From assembly GCF_001500125.1 (NCBI RefSeq), contig NZ_LQIV01000043.1, positions 124,001 through 188,000 on the forward strand: 64,000 bases of DNA, written 5' to 3'. The position numbers and the translations under genes were made by a program. This DNA is from Mycobacterium sp. IS-1742 (GTDB lineage Bacteria; Actinomycetota; Actinomycetes; Mycobacteriales; Mycobacteriaceae). Each line of letters opens with the position of its first letter. Position 1 is the stretch's first letter. Under the pieces are notes generated by a model. It ran no database searches. It saw only the letters and a program-made list of their open reading frames with translations, and was not told where the DNA came from. Of this stretch, positions 1-8,958 are shown one piece after another.

Positions 1-661
1 GCACCGTCACCTGCTCCACCGACTCCTGCATGGCCAGCAGCTCGGACCCGTCGACCACGCGCTGCACCGTCGGCTCCGCCGATCCGCGGTCGAGCCTGCG
101 CCGCAACATCGTCACCTCGTCGGGCCCGGACAGGTAGCGCAGTTCGAGGCGGACGGCGAAGCGGTCCAGTTGCGCCTCGGGCAGCGGGTAGGTGCCCTCG
201 TATTCGATCGGGTTGTCGGTGGCCAGAACCAGGAACGGCGCGGGCAGCGGGTGGGTGACACCGTCGATGCTGACCTGGCGTTCGGCCATCGCCTCGAGCA
301 GGGCGGCCTGGGTCTTCGGCGGCGTCCGGTTGATCTCGTCGGCGAGCAGCAGGTTGGTGAAGATCGGCCCTTTCCGGAATTCGAAACGGCCGGAATGCAT
401 GTCGTAGATGGTGGAGCCGAGCAGGTCGGCGGGCAGCAGGTCCGGGGTGAACTGCACGCGGGTGAACTGCAGGCCGAGCGCGGCGGCGAAGGACCGGGCG
501 ATCAACGTCTTGCCCAGCCCGGGCAGATCCTCGATCAGGATGTGGCCGCGGGCCAGCACGGCGGTCAGGATCAGCGCCAGCGCGCGGCGCTTGCCGACGA
601 CCACCGCCCCGATCTCGTCGAGGACGGCCTCGCAGTTGGCCGTGGTTGTCGCTGCCGGCAT
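1..661 (-). CDS. MoxR-family AAA+ ATPase (3' end outside window)
   Basis: MoxR-type AAA+ ATPases act as chaperone-like assembly factors for partner proteins encoded beside them. The reading frame runs leftward off the window, so the C-terminus is missing. Visible motifs are the Walker A stretch EDLPGLGKT (about residue 40), the Walker B stretch LLADEINRTPPKTQAALLEA, and the downstream sensor region with DNPIEYEGTYPLPEAQLDRF, all typical of MoxR. ATG at 661 is preferred over ATG at 667 because AGGGGAG then sits 8 nt upstream. It follows the 161-residue protein by 16 nt and a DUF4129 protein, the usual MoxR locus arrangement. The family call is firm; the client protein is unknown. Confidence 0.9.
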   Translation of the reverse strand, partial: MPAATTTANCEAVLDEIGAVVVGKRRALALILTAVLARGHILIEDLPGLGKTLIARSFAAALGLQFTRVQFTPDLLPADLLGSTIYDMHSGRFEFRKGPIFTNLLLADEINRTPPKTQAALLEAMAERQVSIDGVTHPLPAPFLVLATDNPIEYEGTYPLPEAQLDRFAVRLELRYLSGPDEVTMLRRRLDRGSAEPTVQRVVDGSELLAMQESVEQVTV

Positions 662-677
662 GTTCATGGCTCCCCTG

Positions 678-1163
678 TCACACCCGTTCCAGTCGTCGCA
701 GGATCTCGTCGAGCGCCTCCCGGCCCGGACCGGGTTCGTGTGCCCCGGTGCGGGAGACGTTCTCCGGATCCACCCACTGCCACAGCTCGGCGCCGAACAG
801 CATCTGGCCCGTCGCGTGAAAGGCCTTGACGTCGCGTGCTTTTCGTTGACCGGTGGCCAGCTCGAACTGGCGTGCCAGCATCGGGCGCAGCCGTCGGTCC
901 CAGTCCGCGCGGCTGGCCTCCGCCCAGCCGACCATGGTCTCGGTCCGGTCCACCCACCGGCGCAGTGCCGCACCGCGCTCGTCGGCGTCGGTGGCGGTCG
1001 GCGCCCGGGTGTCGTCGCCCGCCAACGCGAAACGCGCGGCGACCAGCGCACCGGCCAGCGCGACACCCGAGACCGTCAGCACGTCGTCGCGGTCGAGCCG
1101 CGCGACGGCGTAGATCTCCACGACGAGGAGCAGGACCAGCGCGGCGGCGACGGCGCGGGTCAC
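678..1163 (-). CDS. Small membrane protein of the MoxR locus, unknown function
   Basis: A 161-residue protein with two hydrophobic segments near the N-terminus (about residues 5-20 and 29-47) followed by a charged cytoplasmic-type helix region rich in Trp, Arg and Glu. I do not recognise a named domain. The GTG start overlaps the stop of the upstream DUF4129 gene by 4 nt (GTGA), and moxR starts 16 nt downstream, so the three are almost certainly one transcript. In mycobacterial MoxR loci a small membrane protein is commonly found in this slot. A role in the same membrane or envelope complex is inference from context only. Confidence 0.75.
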   Translation of the reverse strand: MTRAVAAALVLLLVVEIYAVARLDRDDVLTVSGVALAGALVAARFALAGDDTRAPTATDADERGAALRRWVDRTETMVGWAEASRADWDRRLRPMLARQFELATGQRKARDVKAFHATGQMLFGAELWQWVDPENVSRTGAHEPGPGREALDEILRRLERV

Positions 1164-2110
1164 GCCGCGTCCTGCAGTTCGCGCAGCACCAGCCGCAGCA
1201 CCCGGACCGCGGCATCGCGGTGGTCCTCCCCCATCACGTGGGTGCTGAACCGGGCTTCCTCGAACAGGTCGACGAGTTCGGCGGCGCTCTCCCCGTGCAG
1301 CAGGCGGCGGTCGACGGCGCGGGCCAGCACCTCGGTGGGGGTGTCGGAGTCCTGGGGCACGGCGCCCGGTGACTTGCCCAGTTCGCGCTCCATCGCCGCA
1401 TAGCAGGCGATGATCGCCTCCCGCGGTTCGCGGCTGAGATCACCGATCTCGATCAGCCCGCGCTCGGCCGCGCGCGCCAGTGACTGTGTCCCACTGACCA
1501 CCGGTGCGTCGTCGTCGACCGCGGCGGACACCTCCGCGGCGGGACGGCGCCGCGCACTGCGGCCCGCCATCGCGCCGACCACCGACAGCACGACGAAAAG
1601 CGCTGTCGCGGCGGCGAAGTAGCCCAACACGGCGGTGGAGTCCGGCACCTCGGGAGGGGGCGGTGGAGGCTCGGCCCCCCCGGATCCGGTCGCCGGCTCC
1701 GAATCGGGCGGCGGCGCGTCCGGTGGGTCGACCGTCACGTCCAGCCAGCCGCTGATCCGCATCAGCGTCAGCACCACCAACAGCCACAGCAGCAGGGCGC
1801 CGACCATCACGAGCGCCATCCGCCACGTGAACCGCCTGCCCTCGCCACCGCGGTCGCGGGGCAGCTCGCCCGCGCCGCCCGGGCGCGCGACGGGGTGGCG
1901 TGCCTGACTGAGCACCGAGATCGCGATGACCGCCATCGACAGACCGAGCATCACCAGGACGGCGACCAGCGGTGCCGGACCGCCGTCGGCGGGTTCGTCA
2001 GCGGCGGGTTCGTCAGCGCCGGGCAGTGCGCCCCGCAGGGCGACCCCGGCGAGCAGGATCAGCACGATCACCGCGACCGTGCGTGCTGTGGCCTTGTCGG
2101 CACCCGGCAT
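1160..2110 (-). CDS. DUF4129 domain membrane protein
   Basis: A 316-residue membrane protein. It shows a first hydrophobic helix after ATARTVAV, a second around residue 50, a third near residue 100 and a fourth after a proline-rich linker (PPPPPPEVPDST, about residue 155). The C-terminal 90 residues (REAIIACYAAMERELG to VLRLVLRELQ) fit the DUF4129 cytoplasmic domain, which usually travels with MoxR ATPases and transglutaminase-like or DUF58 proteins. The ATG start at 2110 lies 19 nt beyond a GC-rich hairpin, and the stop overlaps the next gene by 4 nt. The function is not established; the family call is reliable. Confidence 0.8.
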   Translation of the reverse strand: MPGADKATARTVAVIVLILLAGVALRGALPGADEPAADEPADGGPAPLVAVLVMLGLSMAVIAISVLSQARHPVARPGGAGELPRDRGGEGRRFTWRMALVMVGALLLWLLVVLTLMRISGWLDVTVDPPDAPPPDSEPATGSGGAEPPPPPPEVPDSTAVLGYFAAATALFVVLSVVGAMAGRSARRRPAAEVSAAVDDDAPVVSGTQSLARAAERGLIEIGDLSREPREAIIACYAAMERELGKSPGAVPQDSDTPTEVLARAVDRRLLHGESAAELVDLFEEARFSTHVMGEDHRDAAVRVLRLVLRELQDAA

Positions 2111-2129
2111 CGGCTAACCCTCGGCAGAA

Positions 2130-2156
2130 GGCCGGCCGCCGGTGCGACGGCCGGCC
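2130..2156 (-). terminator. GC-rich hairpin after the L,D-transpeptidase gene
   Basis: A perfect 9-bp inverted repeat, GGCCGGCCG at 2130-2138 and CGGCCGGCC at 2148-2156, with a 9-nt loop. It lies between the stop of the transpeptidase gene and the start of the DUF4129 gene. No U-tract follows on the minus strand, which is common for mycobacterial terminators. It could equally act as a 5' leader structure for the DUF4129 gene. Confidence 0.45.
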
Positions 2157-2208
2157 GACCTCATCCTGACACGGGGTGCCGCGCGGGCGGCGCCGAACGG
2201 GAGTCAGG

Positions 2209-3198
2209 TCAGAACATCTGCCAGTCCGACGCACCGTCGGGCTGGTTGTAGATGCCGGTCGAGTTCTTGATCACGACCGCGTCGCCGCTGCCGAAGTTGT
2301 CGAAGAACCACTGCGCGTTGGCCGGGCTGAGGTTGATGCAGCCGTGGCTGACGTTGCTCTCGCCCTGGGAGCCCACCGACCACGGCGCGCTGTGCACGAA
2401 GACTCCGCTGTTGTCGATGCGCACGGCGTCCTGGACCTTGAGCTTGTAGCCCTCACCGGACGGGTCGTCGACCGGCACGCCGTAGGTGGAGGAGTCCATC
2501 ACGATGTCGGCGAATTTCTCCAACACGTAGTAGGTGCCGTTCTTGGTGTCGTAGCCCTTCTTGCCCATCGAGACGGGGAAGGTCTTCACCAGCTCGCCGT
2601 TGCGGTGGATCTCCATCTGCAACGACTTGTTGTCGATGGTGGCGACCAGTTGTTCGGGGACGGTGAAGCTCGACTTGGTGCCTGAGGCGTCGATGTTCAC
2701 CACCGTGCCGGCCGGCCAGAAGTCCTGCGGGCGCCAGCGCACCTGGGTGTCACTGGTCCAGTAGAAGCGGCCCGGCACCGGCGGGTTCGACGAGATGTGG
2801 ATGGCCTGTTCGGCCAGGGCCCGGTTGGCGATCGGGCGCTGGAAGTCGATGTAGATCGGTTTGGCCGCGCCGGCGATCGACCCGTTGACCGGGTTGAACG
2901 TCGGCGGCGCGAACACCGGCTTGCCGACGTAGGGGGTCGGGTTCTGGCCGGCCGGGGTGCCCTCGGGAATCGGCAGCGGCTGCGCGGTGGCCGCGTAGGG
3001 GTCCGCCGCGGCGGGCGCCGGGAACGCGAACGGGTTGGCCGGCGCCGGCGGCGGGGCGATCGGATCGACCGGTGCCGGCGGCGGTGGGTGTGGCGGCGCC
3101 GGTTGCGCCAGCGCAGGCGCGGCGCTCAGCACCAGGCCTCCGAACAATCCGGCCGCGAAGATCGCGGTGGTCAGCTTCCGCACAGTCCGCTGCGGCAT
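2209..3198 (-). CDS. ldtD: L,D-transpeptidase, LdtD/LdtMt4-like
   Basis: Periplasmic L,D-transpeptidases form 3-3 cross-links in peptidoglycan. This 329-residue protein has a signal peptide (residues 1-31, cut after APALA), a Pro/Ala-rich linker to about residue 100, one Ig-like domain (about 105-185), and a YkuD catalytic domain with SHGCINL, in which His285 and Cys287 are the expected active-site residues. The frame extends further upstream without a stop, but ATG at 3198 begins the signal peptide and is the sensible start. Lying directly after an Rv0191-type exporter matches the place of Rv0192 (LdtMt4) in M. tuberculosis as I recall it. The paralogue assignment rests on that synteny. Confidence 0.85.
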   Translation of the reverse strand: MPQRTVRKLTTAIFAAGLFGGLVLSAAPALAQPAPPHPPPPAPVDPIAPPPAPANPFAFPAPAAADPYAATAQPLPIPEGTPAGQNPTPYVGKPVFAPPTFNPVNGSIAGAAKPIYIDFQRPIANRALAEQAIHISSNPPVPGRFYWTSDTQVRWRPQDFWPAGTVVNIDASGTKSSFTVPEQLVATIDNKSLQMEIHRNGELVKTFPVSMGKKGYDTKNGTYYVLEKFADIVMDSSTYGVPVDDPSGEGYKLKVQDAVRIDNSGVFVHSAPWSVGSQGESNVSHGCINLSPANAQWFFDNFGSGDAVVIKNSTGIYNQPDGASDWQMF

Positions 3199-3274
3199 CC
3201 GATACCTCCAGTCACAGATCAAGGTCCAGTGTCGCACAGGACGCGGGCCCGCCACCCCCGGTCGGGGTTCACGA

Positions 3275-4477
3275 TCACCGGCTCCGGGCCGCCGCAGGGC
3301 TCCTGAAAAGGTCGGACCGGCCCACCGCGCAGGCCAGCACCACCGCGGTGACGGCGGTGGAACCGGCCAGCACCGGGCCCGCACCGGCCCACTCGTAGAG
3401 CAGGCCGCCGCCGAGGGCGCCTGCGACGATGCCGACCTGAAACGCCGCCACGTACACCCCGGACGCCCCGTCGGGGTTCTCCGGAGCTGTCCGCATGACC
3501 GCCGCCTGCAACATCGGCGGTACCGCCGTCGACGCCGCACCCCAGGCCACGACCGCGACCGCGCCCACAACGAGGAGGAGCCGCCCGCTGTGGTGCCCGA
3601 ACGCCAGGGCGGTCAGCACGCCGAAGGCCACCACCATCACCCCGAGACAGCCGACCACCGCCAGGTGCGGCCTGCGGTCCCCCGGCCGGGCCAGCGCCGC
3701 CATCCCGATCAGGCCGGCGGTCCCGAACGCGGCCAGCAGCCAAGCCGAGCGCGCGCCGGGCACGCCCACCACGTCCTGGATGACGACGAGGACGAACGTG
3801 TACGCCAGGAAGTGCCCGGTCACGCCCAGCAACGTCAGCACCGCCAGGGTGGTCAGCCGGGGGTTGCGGGGCCTCGGGATTCTCCTGCCGGCAACGCTCG
3901 CCTCTGACCGCATCGGCGGCAGCGCCCGCCAAGCCCCGATCGTGACCGTCGCGGCGGCGGCGGTGACGACGACGACCGCCGTCCGCCACCCCCACAGCTG
4001 GCTCATCGCCGCGGTGAGCGGATTGCCCACGACCAGGGCCAGTCCGGTACCGGCGTAGACCGCGGTGGTGGCGCGGGCGGCGTGGCCGGCCGGCACCAGG
4101 CGCACCCCGATCGGGGCGATGACCGACCACATCAGGCCGTGGGTCAGCGCGCACAGCACCCGGCCCGAGGCGAGCACCGCGAAGTTCGGGGCGAGCGCGC
4201 AGACGGCCTGCGATCCGGTCAGGCACACCAGTGTCAGCAGCAGCGTGCGCCGCCGCGGCCACGACGCGGTCAGCCGCACCAGCGGCATCGTCGCCACCGC
4301 GGCGATCAGCGCGTATCCGGCGAGCAAAGTGCCGACCAAGGCCTCGCTGACACGCAGGTCGGCGGCGATCGCCGGCAGCGCGCCGATCGGCAGGACCTCC
4401 GCGGTCACGTACACGAACGCGGCCGCCGCCAGCACCGTGAGCTGCCGGGCGACCCGCGGCGTCCACGCCCGGGTCAA
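3275..4477 (-). CDS. MFS drug-efflux-type transporter (Rv0191-like)
   Basis: A 400-residue integral membrane protein with about twelve hydrophobic segments. It carries a DHA1-type motif after TM2 ([16 protein letters not shown]), as in AraJ and chloramphenicol-resistance exporters. Substrate unknown. The likely start is TTG at 4477, only 7 nt after the stop of the acetyltransferase gene, so the two should be cotranscribed. An internal GTG about 14 codons in is a less likely alternative because it would shorten the first membrane segment. Synteny with Rv0191 next to RicR supports the identity. Confidence 0.82.
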   Translation of the reverse strand: MTRAWTPRVARQLTVLAAAAFVYVTAEVLPIGALPAIAADLRVSEALVGTLLAGYALIAAVATMPLVRLTASWPRRRTLLLTLVCLTGSQAVCALAPNFAVLASGRVLCALTHGLMWSVIAPIGVRLVPAGHAARATTAVYAGTGLALVVGNPLTAAMSQLWGWRTAVVVVTAAAATVTIGAWRALPPMRSEASVAGRRIPRPRNPRLTTLAVLTLLGVTGHFLAYTFVLVVIQDVVGVPGARSAWLLAAFGTAGLIGMAALARPGDRRPHLAVVGCLGVMVVAFGVLTALAFGHHSGRLLLVVGAVAVVAWGAASTAVPPMLQAAVMRTAPENPDGASGVYVAAFQVGIVAGALGGGLLYEWAGAGPVLAGSTAVTAVVLACAVGRSDLFRSPAAARSR

Positions 4478-4484
4478 TCGACCG

Positions 4485-5006
4485 TCATCGCACTCCGGCC
4501 GGCACGGCGACCTCCCAGCGCCACACCGGTCCCTCGTCGGGATCCTCGACCTCGGCGACCCGCTGGAAGCCGAGCCGGCGCAGCACCCCCGTCGACGGGT
4601 TCTCGTGCGCCCGGGTGTGGGCCACGACGGTTCTCAGCCGGCCCGTCGCGGACATCGCCTTGCCGATCATCGCCCTGGCGGCGGCGGTGGCGTAGCCGCG
4701 GTTGCGGAACTCCGGGGCGATCTCGTAACCGATCTCGACCACACCGTTGCGCGGTGGCCCGACGAAGCCCCCCGACCCGACCAGCAGCGAGCCCCCGTCG
4801 GCGAGGAAGAAGTGCATCCACCACCCCGCCTCGTGCGGATGGTCGGTCAGCTTCCCGAGCGTGAATTCGATCGCCTCCGGGAACTCCGGCCAGCCGTCGG
4901 GCACGGCGCATCCGAGGAGTTCACCGAATGCCGTCCTGTCGCTGCGCAGCGCGGTCAGGTGCTCGACGGTGGCGGGCAGCACGACGACATCGACGACATC
5001 GGTCAC
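4485..5006 (-). CDS. GNAT-family N-acetyltransferase (RimJ/RimL type)
   Basis: A 173-residue cytoplasmic protein. The acetyl-CoA binding motif A is visible as EIGYEIAPEFRNRGYATAAA (about residues 91-110), followed by ARAMIGKAMS and the motif-B stretch ENPSTGVLRRLGFQRV, the pattern of RimJ/RimL-like acetyltransferases. The substrate cannot be read from sequence. The GTG start at 5006 lies 12 nt after the ricR stop, and the exporter follows after 7 nt, so it may belong to the same transcript as the copper-responsive genes. Nothing in it suggests metal binding. Confidence 0.8.
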   Translation of the reverse strand: MTDVVDVVVLPATVEHLTALRSDRTAFGELLGCAVPDGWPEFPEAIEFTLGKLTDHPHEAGWWMHFFLADGGSLLVGSGGFVGPPRNGVVEIGYEIAPEFRNRGYATAAARAMIGKAMSATGRLRTVVAHTRAHENPSTGVLRRLGFQRVAEVEDPDEGPVWRWEVAVPAGVR

Positions 5007-5018
5007 CTCAGCAGTGTG

Positions 5019-5330
5019 TCAGGACCGCACGAGCCGCGCGATCGCCGCGCTCGCCTCGGCGAGTTTGGCGTCGGCCTGTTCACCGCCCTCGGCCACGGCC
5101 TGGCTGACGCAGTGGCCGAGATGCTCGTCGAGCAGGCCCAGCGCGACGGACTGCAGCGCACTGTTGACAGCGCTGATCTGGGTGAGGACGTCGATGCAGT
5201 ACTTGTCGTCCTCGATCATCTTGGCGATGCCGCGGACCTGCCCCTCGATGCGGCGGAGCCGTTTGGCGTAGTTCGCTTTCTGCGCCGAATAGCCGTGCAC
5301 CGCAACGTCGTCGGGATCACCTGTGGACAT
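5019..5330 (-). CDS. ricR: RicR/CsoR-family copper-sensing repressor
   Basis: CsoR-family repressors bind Cu(I) and then release DNA. This 103-residue protein has the family core AKRLRRIEGQVRGI and the copper ligand set Cys45, His70 and Cys74 (KYCIDVL, LLDEHLGHC), matching the C-H-C triad known for CsoR. It starts 2 nt after the DUF305 lipoprotein gene. A 17-nt palindrome of the CsoR/RicR type lies just upstream of that gene, which implies autoregulation. Its position between an Rv0191-like exporter and ilvD matches Rv0190 (RicR) in M. tuberculosis. Distant RicR targets such as mymT or lpqS homologues are not in this window. Confidence 0.9.
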   Translation of the reverse strand: MSTGDPDDVAVHGYSAQKANYAKRLRRIEGQVRGIAKMIEDDKYCIDVLTQISAVNSALQSVALGLLDEHLGHCVSQAVAEGGEQADAKLAEASAAIARLVRS

Positions 5331-5332
5331 CG

Positions 5333-5959
5333 CTAACCCTCCAGCATCTGCTTCATCTGGGCGATCTCGGCCTGTTGGGTCTCGACGATGTGCTCGGCCA
5401 TCGACTTGGCGTCGGCGTTGTCGCCGTTGGCGATCTCGGCCTTGGCCATCTCCACGGCACCCTGGTGGTGGCTGATCATCGATTCCAGCCACAGTGTGTC
5501 GAACTCGGCGCCGCGCAGCGACTCGAGCCGCTTCATGGTGGCGTCGTCGACCATGCCGGGCATCGTCATGCCGTGGCCGCCGTGGTGCATTCCGGCCTCG
5601 GGGTCCTGGCCCCAGCTGCGCAGCATCCCCGCCAGCTGGTCCATCTCGGGCCCCTGCGCGGCGGCGATCGCCGAGGCGAGTTCGAGCAGCGCCGGGTCGC
5701 TGGAGCGGTCCCGCGCCAGGTCGACCAGCTGCAGCGCCTGCTCGTGGTGCGGCATCATGTCCCGAGCGAAGGTGACGTCGTCGGCGTTGTGGGGCCCTTG
5801 GTCGTGGCCTGCGGCCTGGTCGTGGCCGGCCTCGGAGTGCTGACCGTGGTCGGTGTGGCCGTCCGCCTGCTGCGGTTCGGTGCTGGTACACGAGGACAGG
5901 AACAGGGCAACGAGGGGCGCGGCGAACAGGGCGAGCGGCCGGAGGGTTCGTGACGTCAT
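5333..5959 (-). CDS. DUF305 lipoprotein of the copper-responsive operon
   Basis: A 208-residue exported protein. It has a signal peptide with lipobox LSSC (Cys near residue 24), a His/Asp-rich spacer (repeated DGHTDHGQ- and GHDQ-like segments), and a DUF305 domain with the paired motifs FARDMMPHHEQAL and ESMISHHQGAVEMA. DUF305 proteins are ferritin-like helical proteins often found in copper-resistance loci. The abundance of His and Met (GMHHGGHGMTMPGM) fits metal binding, but that is inference. It is first in the transcript, with ricR 2 nt downstream and the predicted RicR operator 17 nt upstream of its ATG. Confidence 0.85.
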   Translation of the reverse strand: MTSRTLRPLALFAAPLVALFLSSCTSTEPQQADGHTDHGQHSEAGHDQAAGHDQGPHNADDVTFARDMMPHHEQALQLVDLARDRSSDPALLELASAIAAAQGPEMDQLAGMLRSWGQDPEAGMHHGGHGMTMPGMVDDATMKRLESLRGAEFDTLWLESMISHHQGAVEMAKAEIANGDNADAKSMAEHIVETQQAEIAQMKQMLEG

Positions 5960-5976
5960 GACACCACCCTACCCGC

Positions 5977-5993
5977 ATACCCCAAGGGGGTAT
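5977..5993. promoter_or_regulatory. Predicted RicR/CsoR operator
   Basis: A perfect inverted repeat, ATACCCC-AAG-GGGGTAT. It matches the G/C-tract palindrome flanked by TA that CsoR and RicR recognise. It lies 17 nt before the DUF305 ATG on the minus strand and 45 nt before ilvD on the plus strand, so it could affect both promoters. Confidence 0.8.
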
Positions 5994-6038
5994 CAGAATT
6001 GGTTTGGCCGGGTGAAACGCCGGAGGCATAATCGATAG

Positions 6039-7769
6039 ATGCCCTCAGGAAGTTCAGAGACCGGAGCCCCGCGTCCGGCGGAGCCCGACATCAAACCCCG
6101 CAGCCGCGACGTCACCGACGGTCTCGAGAAGACCGCCGCCCGCGGGATGCTCCGCGCGGTCGGCATGGGCGACGACGACTGGGTCAAGCCGCAGATCGGG
6201 GTGGGCTCGTCGTGGAACGAGATCACGCCGTGCAACATGTCGCTGCAGCGGTTGGCGCAGGCGGTCAAGGGCGGCGTCCACTCCGGCGGCGGCTACCCAC
6301 TCGAGTTCGGCACCATCTCGGTGTCCGACGGCATCTCGATGGGCCACGAGGGTATGCACTTCTCGCTGGTCTCGCGCGAGGTGATCGCCGACAGCGTCGA
6401 GACCGTCGTGCAGGCCGAGCGCCTCGACGGCACGGTGCTGCTGGCCGGCTGCGACAAGTCGATCCCCGGCATGCTGATGGCCGCCGCCAGGCTCGATCTG
6501 GCCTCGGTGTTCCTGTACAACGGCTCGATCATGCCGGGCGTGGCCAAGCTCACCGACGGCTCCGAGAAGGAAGTCACGATCATCGACGCCTTCGAGGCGG
6601 TCGGGGCGTGTGCCCGCGGGCTGATGTCGCGCGAGGACGTCGACATCATCGAGCGCGCGATCTGTCCCGGTGAAGGCGCATGCGGCGGGATGTACACCGC
6701 CAACACCATGGCGTCAGCGGCTGAGGCGCTCGGTATGTCGTTGCCGGGCAGTGCATCTCCGGTGGCCATCGACAAGCGGCGCGACGAGTATGCGCGCCGG
6801 TCGGGTGAGGCGGTCGTCGAGATGCTGCGCCGCGGCATCACCGCCCGCGACATCCTCACCAAGGAGGCGTTCGAGAACGCGATCGCCGTCGTCATGGCGT
6901 TCGGCGGATCCACCAACGCCGTGCTGCATCTGCTGGCCATCGCGTGGGAGGCCAACGTCAAGCTCTCGCTGGAGGACTTCACGCGGGTGGGGCAGAGGGT
7001 GCCGCACCTCGCGGACGTCAAACCGTTCGGGCGTCACGTCATGAAGCACGTCGACGAGATCGGCGGCGTGCCGGTGGTGATGAAGGCGCTGCTGGACGCC
7101 GGTCTGCTGCACGGCGACTGCCTGACCGTCACCGGCCAGACCATGGCCGAGAACCTCGCCCACATCGAGCCGCCGGACCCCGACGGCAAGGTGCTGCGCG
7201 CGATGAACAACCCCATCCACCCCACCGGCGGCATCACGATCCTGCACGGATCGCTGGCGCCGGAGGGCGCGGTCGTGAAGTCAGCGGGCTTCGACTCCGA
7301 CGTGTTCGAGGGCACCGCACGGGTTTTCGAGCGGGAGCGGGCCGCGCTCGATGCGCTCGAGGACGGCACGATCACGCACGGCGACGTCGTCGTCATCCGC
7401 TACGAAGGCCCCAAGGGCGGGCCGGGGATGCGCGAGATGCTGGCCATCACCGGTGCGATCAAGGGCGCGGGTCTGGGCAAGGACGTGCTGCTGATGACCG
7501 ACGGCCGGTTCTCCGGCGGTACGACCGGTCTGTGCGTCGGCCACATCGCGCCGGAGGCGGTCGACGGCGGACCCATCGCGTTCGTGCGCGACGGCGACCG
7601 GATCCGGCTCGACGTCGCCAACGGCACCCTGGACCTACTGGTCGACGAGGACGAATTCGCCTCTCGCAAGGCCGGTTTCGAGCCGTTGCCCCCGGTGTAC
7701 ACCACCGGCGTGCTGGCCAAATACACGAAGCTGGTCGGGTCGGCGGCGGTCGGCGCGGTCTGCGGCTAG
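6039..7769 (+). CDS. ilvD: Dihydroxy-acid dehydratase
   Basis: IlvD dehydrates 2,3-dihydroxy acids to 2-keto acids in valine, isoleucine and pantothenate biosynthesis. The 576-residue length is standard. Cys65 (EITPCN), Cys138 (AGCDKS) and Cys215 ([10 protein letters not shown]) are the expected iron-sulfur ligands, and the C-terminal catalytic region ([16 protein letters not shown]) is intact. From memory it aligns nearly throughout with Rv0189c. The ATG at 6039 gives the usual short acidic N-terminus before [10 protein letters not shown]. It is divergent from the copper operon across a 79-nt gap that contains the RicR palindrome, and convergent with the next gene. Fe-S dehydratases are copper-sensitive, which makes the arrangement notable, but a regulatory link is not shown. 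Confidence 0.97.
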   Translation: MPSGSSETGAPRPAEPDIKPRSRDVTDGLEKTAARGMLRAVGMGDDDWVKPQIGVGSSWNEITPCNMSLQRLAQAVKGGVHSGGGYPLEFGTISVSDGISMGHEGMHFSLVSREVIADSVETVVQAERLDGTVLLAGCDKSIPGMLMAAARLDLASVFLYNGSIMPGVAKLTDGSEKEVTIIDAFEAVGACARGLMSREDVDIIERAICPGEGACGGMYTANTMASAAEALGMSLPGSASPVAIDKRRDEYARRSGEAVVEMLRRGITARDILTKEAFENAIAVVMAFGGSTNAVLHLLAIAWEANVKLSLEDFTRVGQRVPHLADVKPFGRHVMKHVDEIGGVPVVMKALLDAGLLHGDCLTVTGQTMAENLAHIEPPDPDGKVLRAMNNPIHPTGGITILHGSLAPEGAVVKSAGFDSDVFEGTARVFERERAALDALEDGTITHGDVVVIRYEGPKGGPGMREMLAITGAIKGAGLGKDVLLMTDGRFSGGTTGLCVGHIAPEAVDGGPIAFVRDGDRIRLDVANGTLDLLVDEDEFASRKAGFEPLPPVYTTGVLAKYTKLVGSAAVGAVCG

Positions 7770-7783
7770 GCCTTCGGTTGCAC

Positions 7784-7843
7784 CGACAGTACGGTTGTTG
7801 ACCCGGTTACTCGCGTAAGCAGTGCAACAACCGTACTTTCGGC
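7784..7843. terminator. Long inverted repeat between ilvD and the SRPBCC gene
   Basis: Two 18-nt arms (7784-7801 and 7826-7843) are reverse complements with one mismatch: CCGACAGTACGGTTGTTG against CCGAAAGTACGGTTGTTG. The loop is 24 nt. It sits exactly between the convergent stops of ilvD and the next gene, so a bidirectional terminator is the simplest reading. No T-tract is present, and the stem is less GC-rich than most mycobacterial hairpins. Confidence 0.55.
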
Positions 7844-7844
7844 G

Positions 7845-8243
7845 TCAGCCGACGCTGACCATCCGGTCGATGCGTTGCAGCGCGACGGCCAGCACCGGCA
7901 GATAGGCGCCCGCCCACACGGGTGCGCTCATGTACAGGCGGGTGCCTGCTTCGGTCGGTTCGACGCCGTGTGCGGTGGCGGGTACGCCCGCGACCTGCCA
8001 CGCCCAGCGTCGGACCGGCTCGAATTCGGTGATCGTGAACGGCAGCGGGATACCCACCGGCGTGTAGACCTTCCCGCGTTCGCCGAGGCCGAGTTCGGTG
8101 CCGTCGAGCAGTTCGGCGCCCGCCACGGTCGGGCCCCACTTCGGCCAGGCGTCGAGGTCGACGAGCACCGACCACACCGCCGCCGGCGAGGCGTGGACCA
8201 CCCGGTCGACGGTCAGCATGCCGTTTCGGAAACAGATCCCCAT
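7845..8243 (-). CDS. SRPBCC (START-like) family protein
   Basis: A 132-residue protein with the N-terminal signature of polyketide-cyclase/START-like proteins (VDRVVHASPAAVWSVLVDLDAWPKWGPTV). This fold encloses a hydrophobic ligand. The ligand and pathway are unknown. ATG at 8243 and ATG at 8219 are both possible; the second gives a more standard N-terminus. It is convergent with ilvD and lies 25 nt downstream of an O-methyltransferase gene on the same strand. Confidence 0.75.
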   Translation of the reverse strand: MGICFRNGMLTVDRVVHASPAAVWSVLVDLDAWPKWGPTVAGAELLDGTELGLGERGKVYTPVGIPLPFTITEFEPVRRWAWQVAGVPATAHGVEPTEAGTRLYMSAPVWAGAYLPVLAVALQRIDRMVSVG

Positions 8244-8268
8244 GCCGCTGTGATACCCAGATTCGCGG

Positions 8269-8958
8269 CTAGGTCACGACGGCGACCGCGAAACCGTCCC
8301 AGTTCTTGGCGCCGACGGTCTGGATCGCCGCGGTGCTCAACCTCGGGTGGCCACCCATCATCTCGAGCATCTCGCGCACGGCTTGAGCCTGCAGGTCGTC
8401 GGGCGCCGGGTCGTAGATCCGGCCCATGCGGGTGACGTTGTCGACGACGATCACCGTGCCCGGCCTGCCGAGCTTGATCGCCCACTCGACGTAGGCGACG
8501 TTGTTCTCCTTGTCGGCGTCGATGAACACCAGGTCGAACGGCGCGCCGTGCTGCAGGGTCGGCAGGGTGTCGAGCGCCGCCCCGACCAGCACCTCGACCC
8601 GGTCGGCGACACCCGCGCGGGCCAGGTTGGCCCGGGCCACCTCGGCGTGGCGGGGGTCGAACTCGAGGGTGACGACGTGCCCGTCCGGCCCGGCGCCACG
8701 GGCCAGGTTGATCGTGCTGTAGCCGGCGAGGGTGCCGATCTCCAGCACCTGACGCGCACCGGTGACGGCGGCGAGGATCGACAACAGCCTGCCGTGCTGC
8801 GCGGACACCTCGATCTGCGGCATCCCCGCCGCCGCGGCCGACTCCCTGGCCGCGATCAGCGCCTCGTCCTCGGTGTGCAGCACACGGTCGAAGAGCTGGT
8901 CGACCACCTGCGGATTGGGCTCGCTCACGCCGCACACGTTAGCCCGTGGAAGGCCCAC
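8269..8958 (-). CDS. O-methyltransferase (Rv0187-like)
   Basis: A class I SAM-dependent O-methyltransferase of the methyltransferase_3 / caffeoyl-CoA type. The SAM-binding glycine motif VLEIGTLAGYSTI, the acidic residue after the second strand (VVTLEFDPRH), and the metal-associated FIDADKENN and VVDNV stretches are all present. Closely similar, from memory, to Rv0187. GTG at 8958 has a strong ribosome site (AGGAGGGGG, 9 nt spacing) and overlaps the upstream gene by 20 nt. GTG at 8928 would avoid the overlap but has no visible ribosome site. The substrate is unknown. Confidence 0.88.
   Translation of the reverse strand: MGLPRANVCGVSEPNPQVVDQLFDRVLHTEDEALIAARESAAAAGMPQIEVSAQHGRLLSILAAVTGARQVLEIGTLAGYSTINLARGAGPDGHVVTLEFDPRHAEVARANLARAGVADRVEVLVGAALDTLPTLQHGAPFDLVFIDADKENNVAYVEWAIKLGRPGTVIVVDNVTRMGRIYDPAPDDLQAQAVREMLEMMGGHPRLSTAAIQTVGAKNWDGFAVAVVT

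Noticed and set aside
408-1403. 331-codon plus-strand open frame at the window start
   Set aside because: It crosses three well-supported minus-strand genes joined by 4-bp overlaps and has an Arg/Ser-rich composition without any domain.
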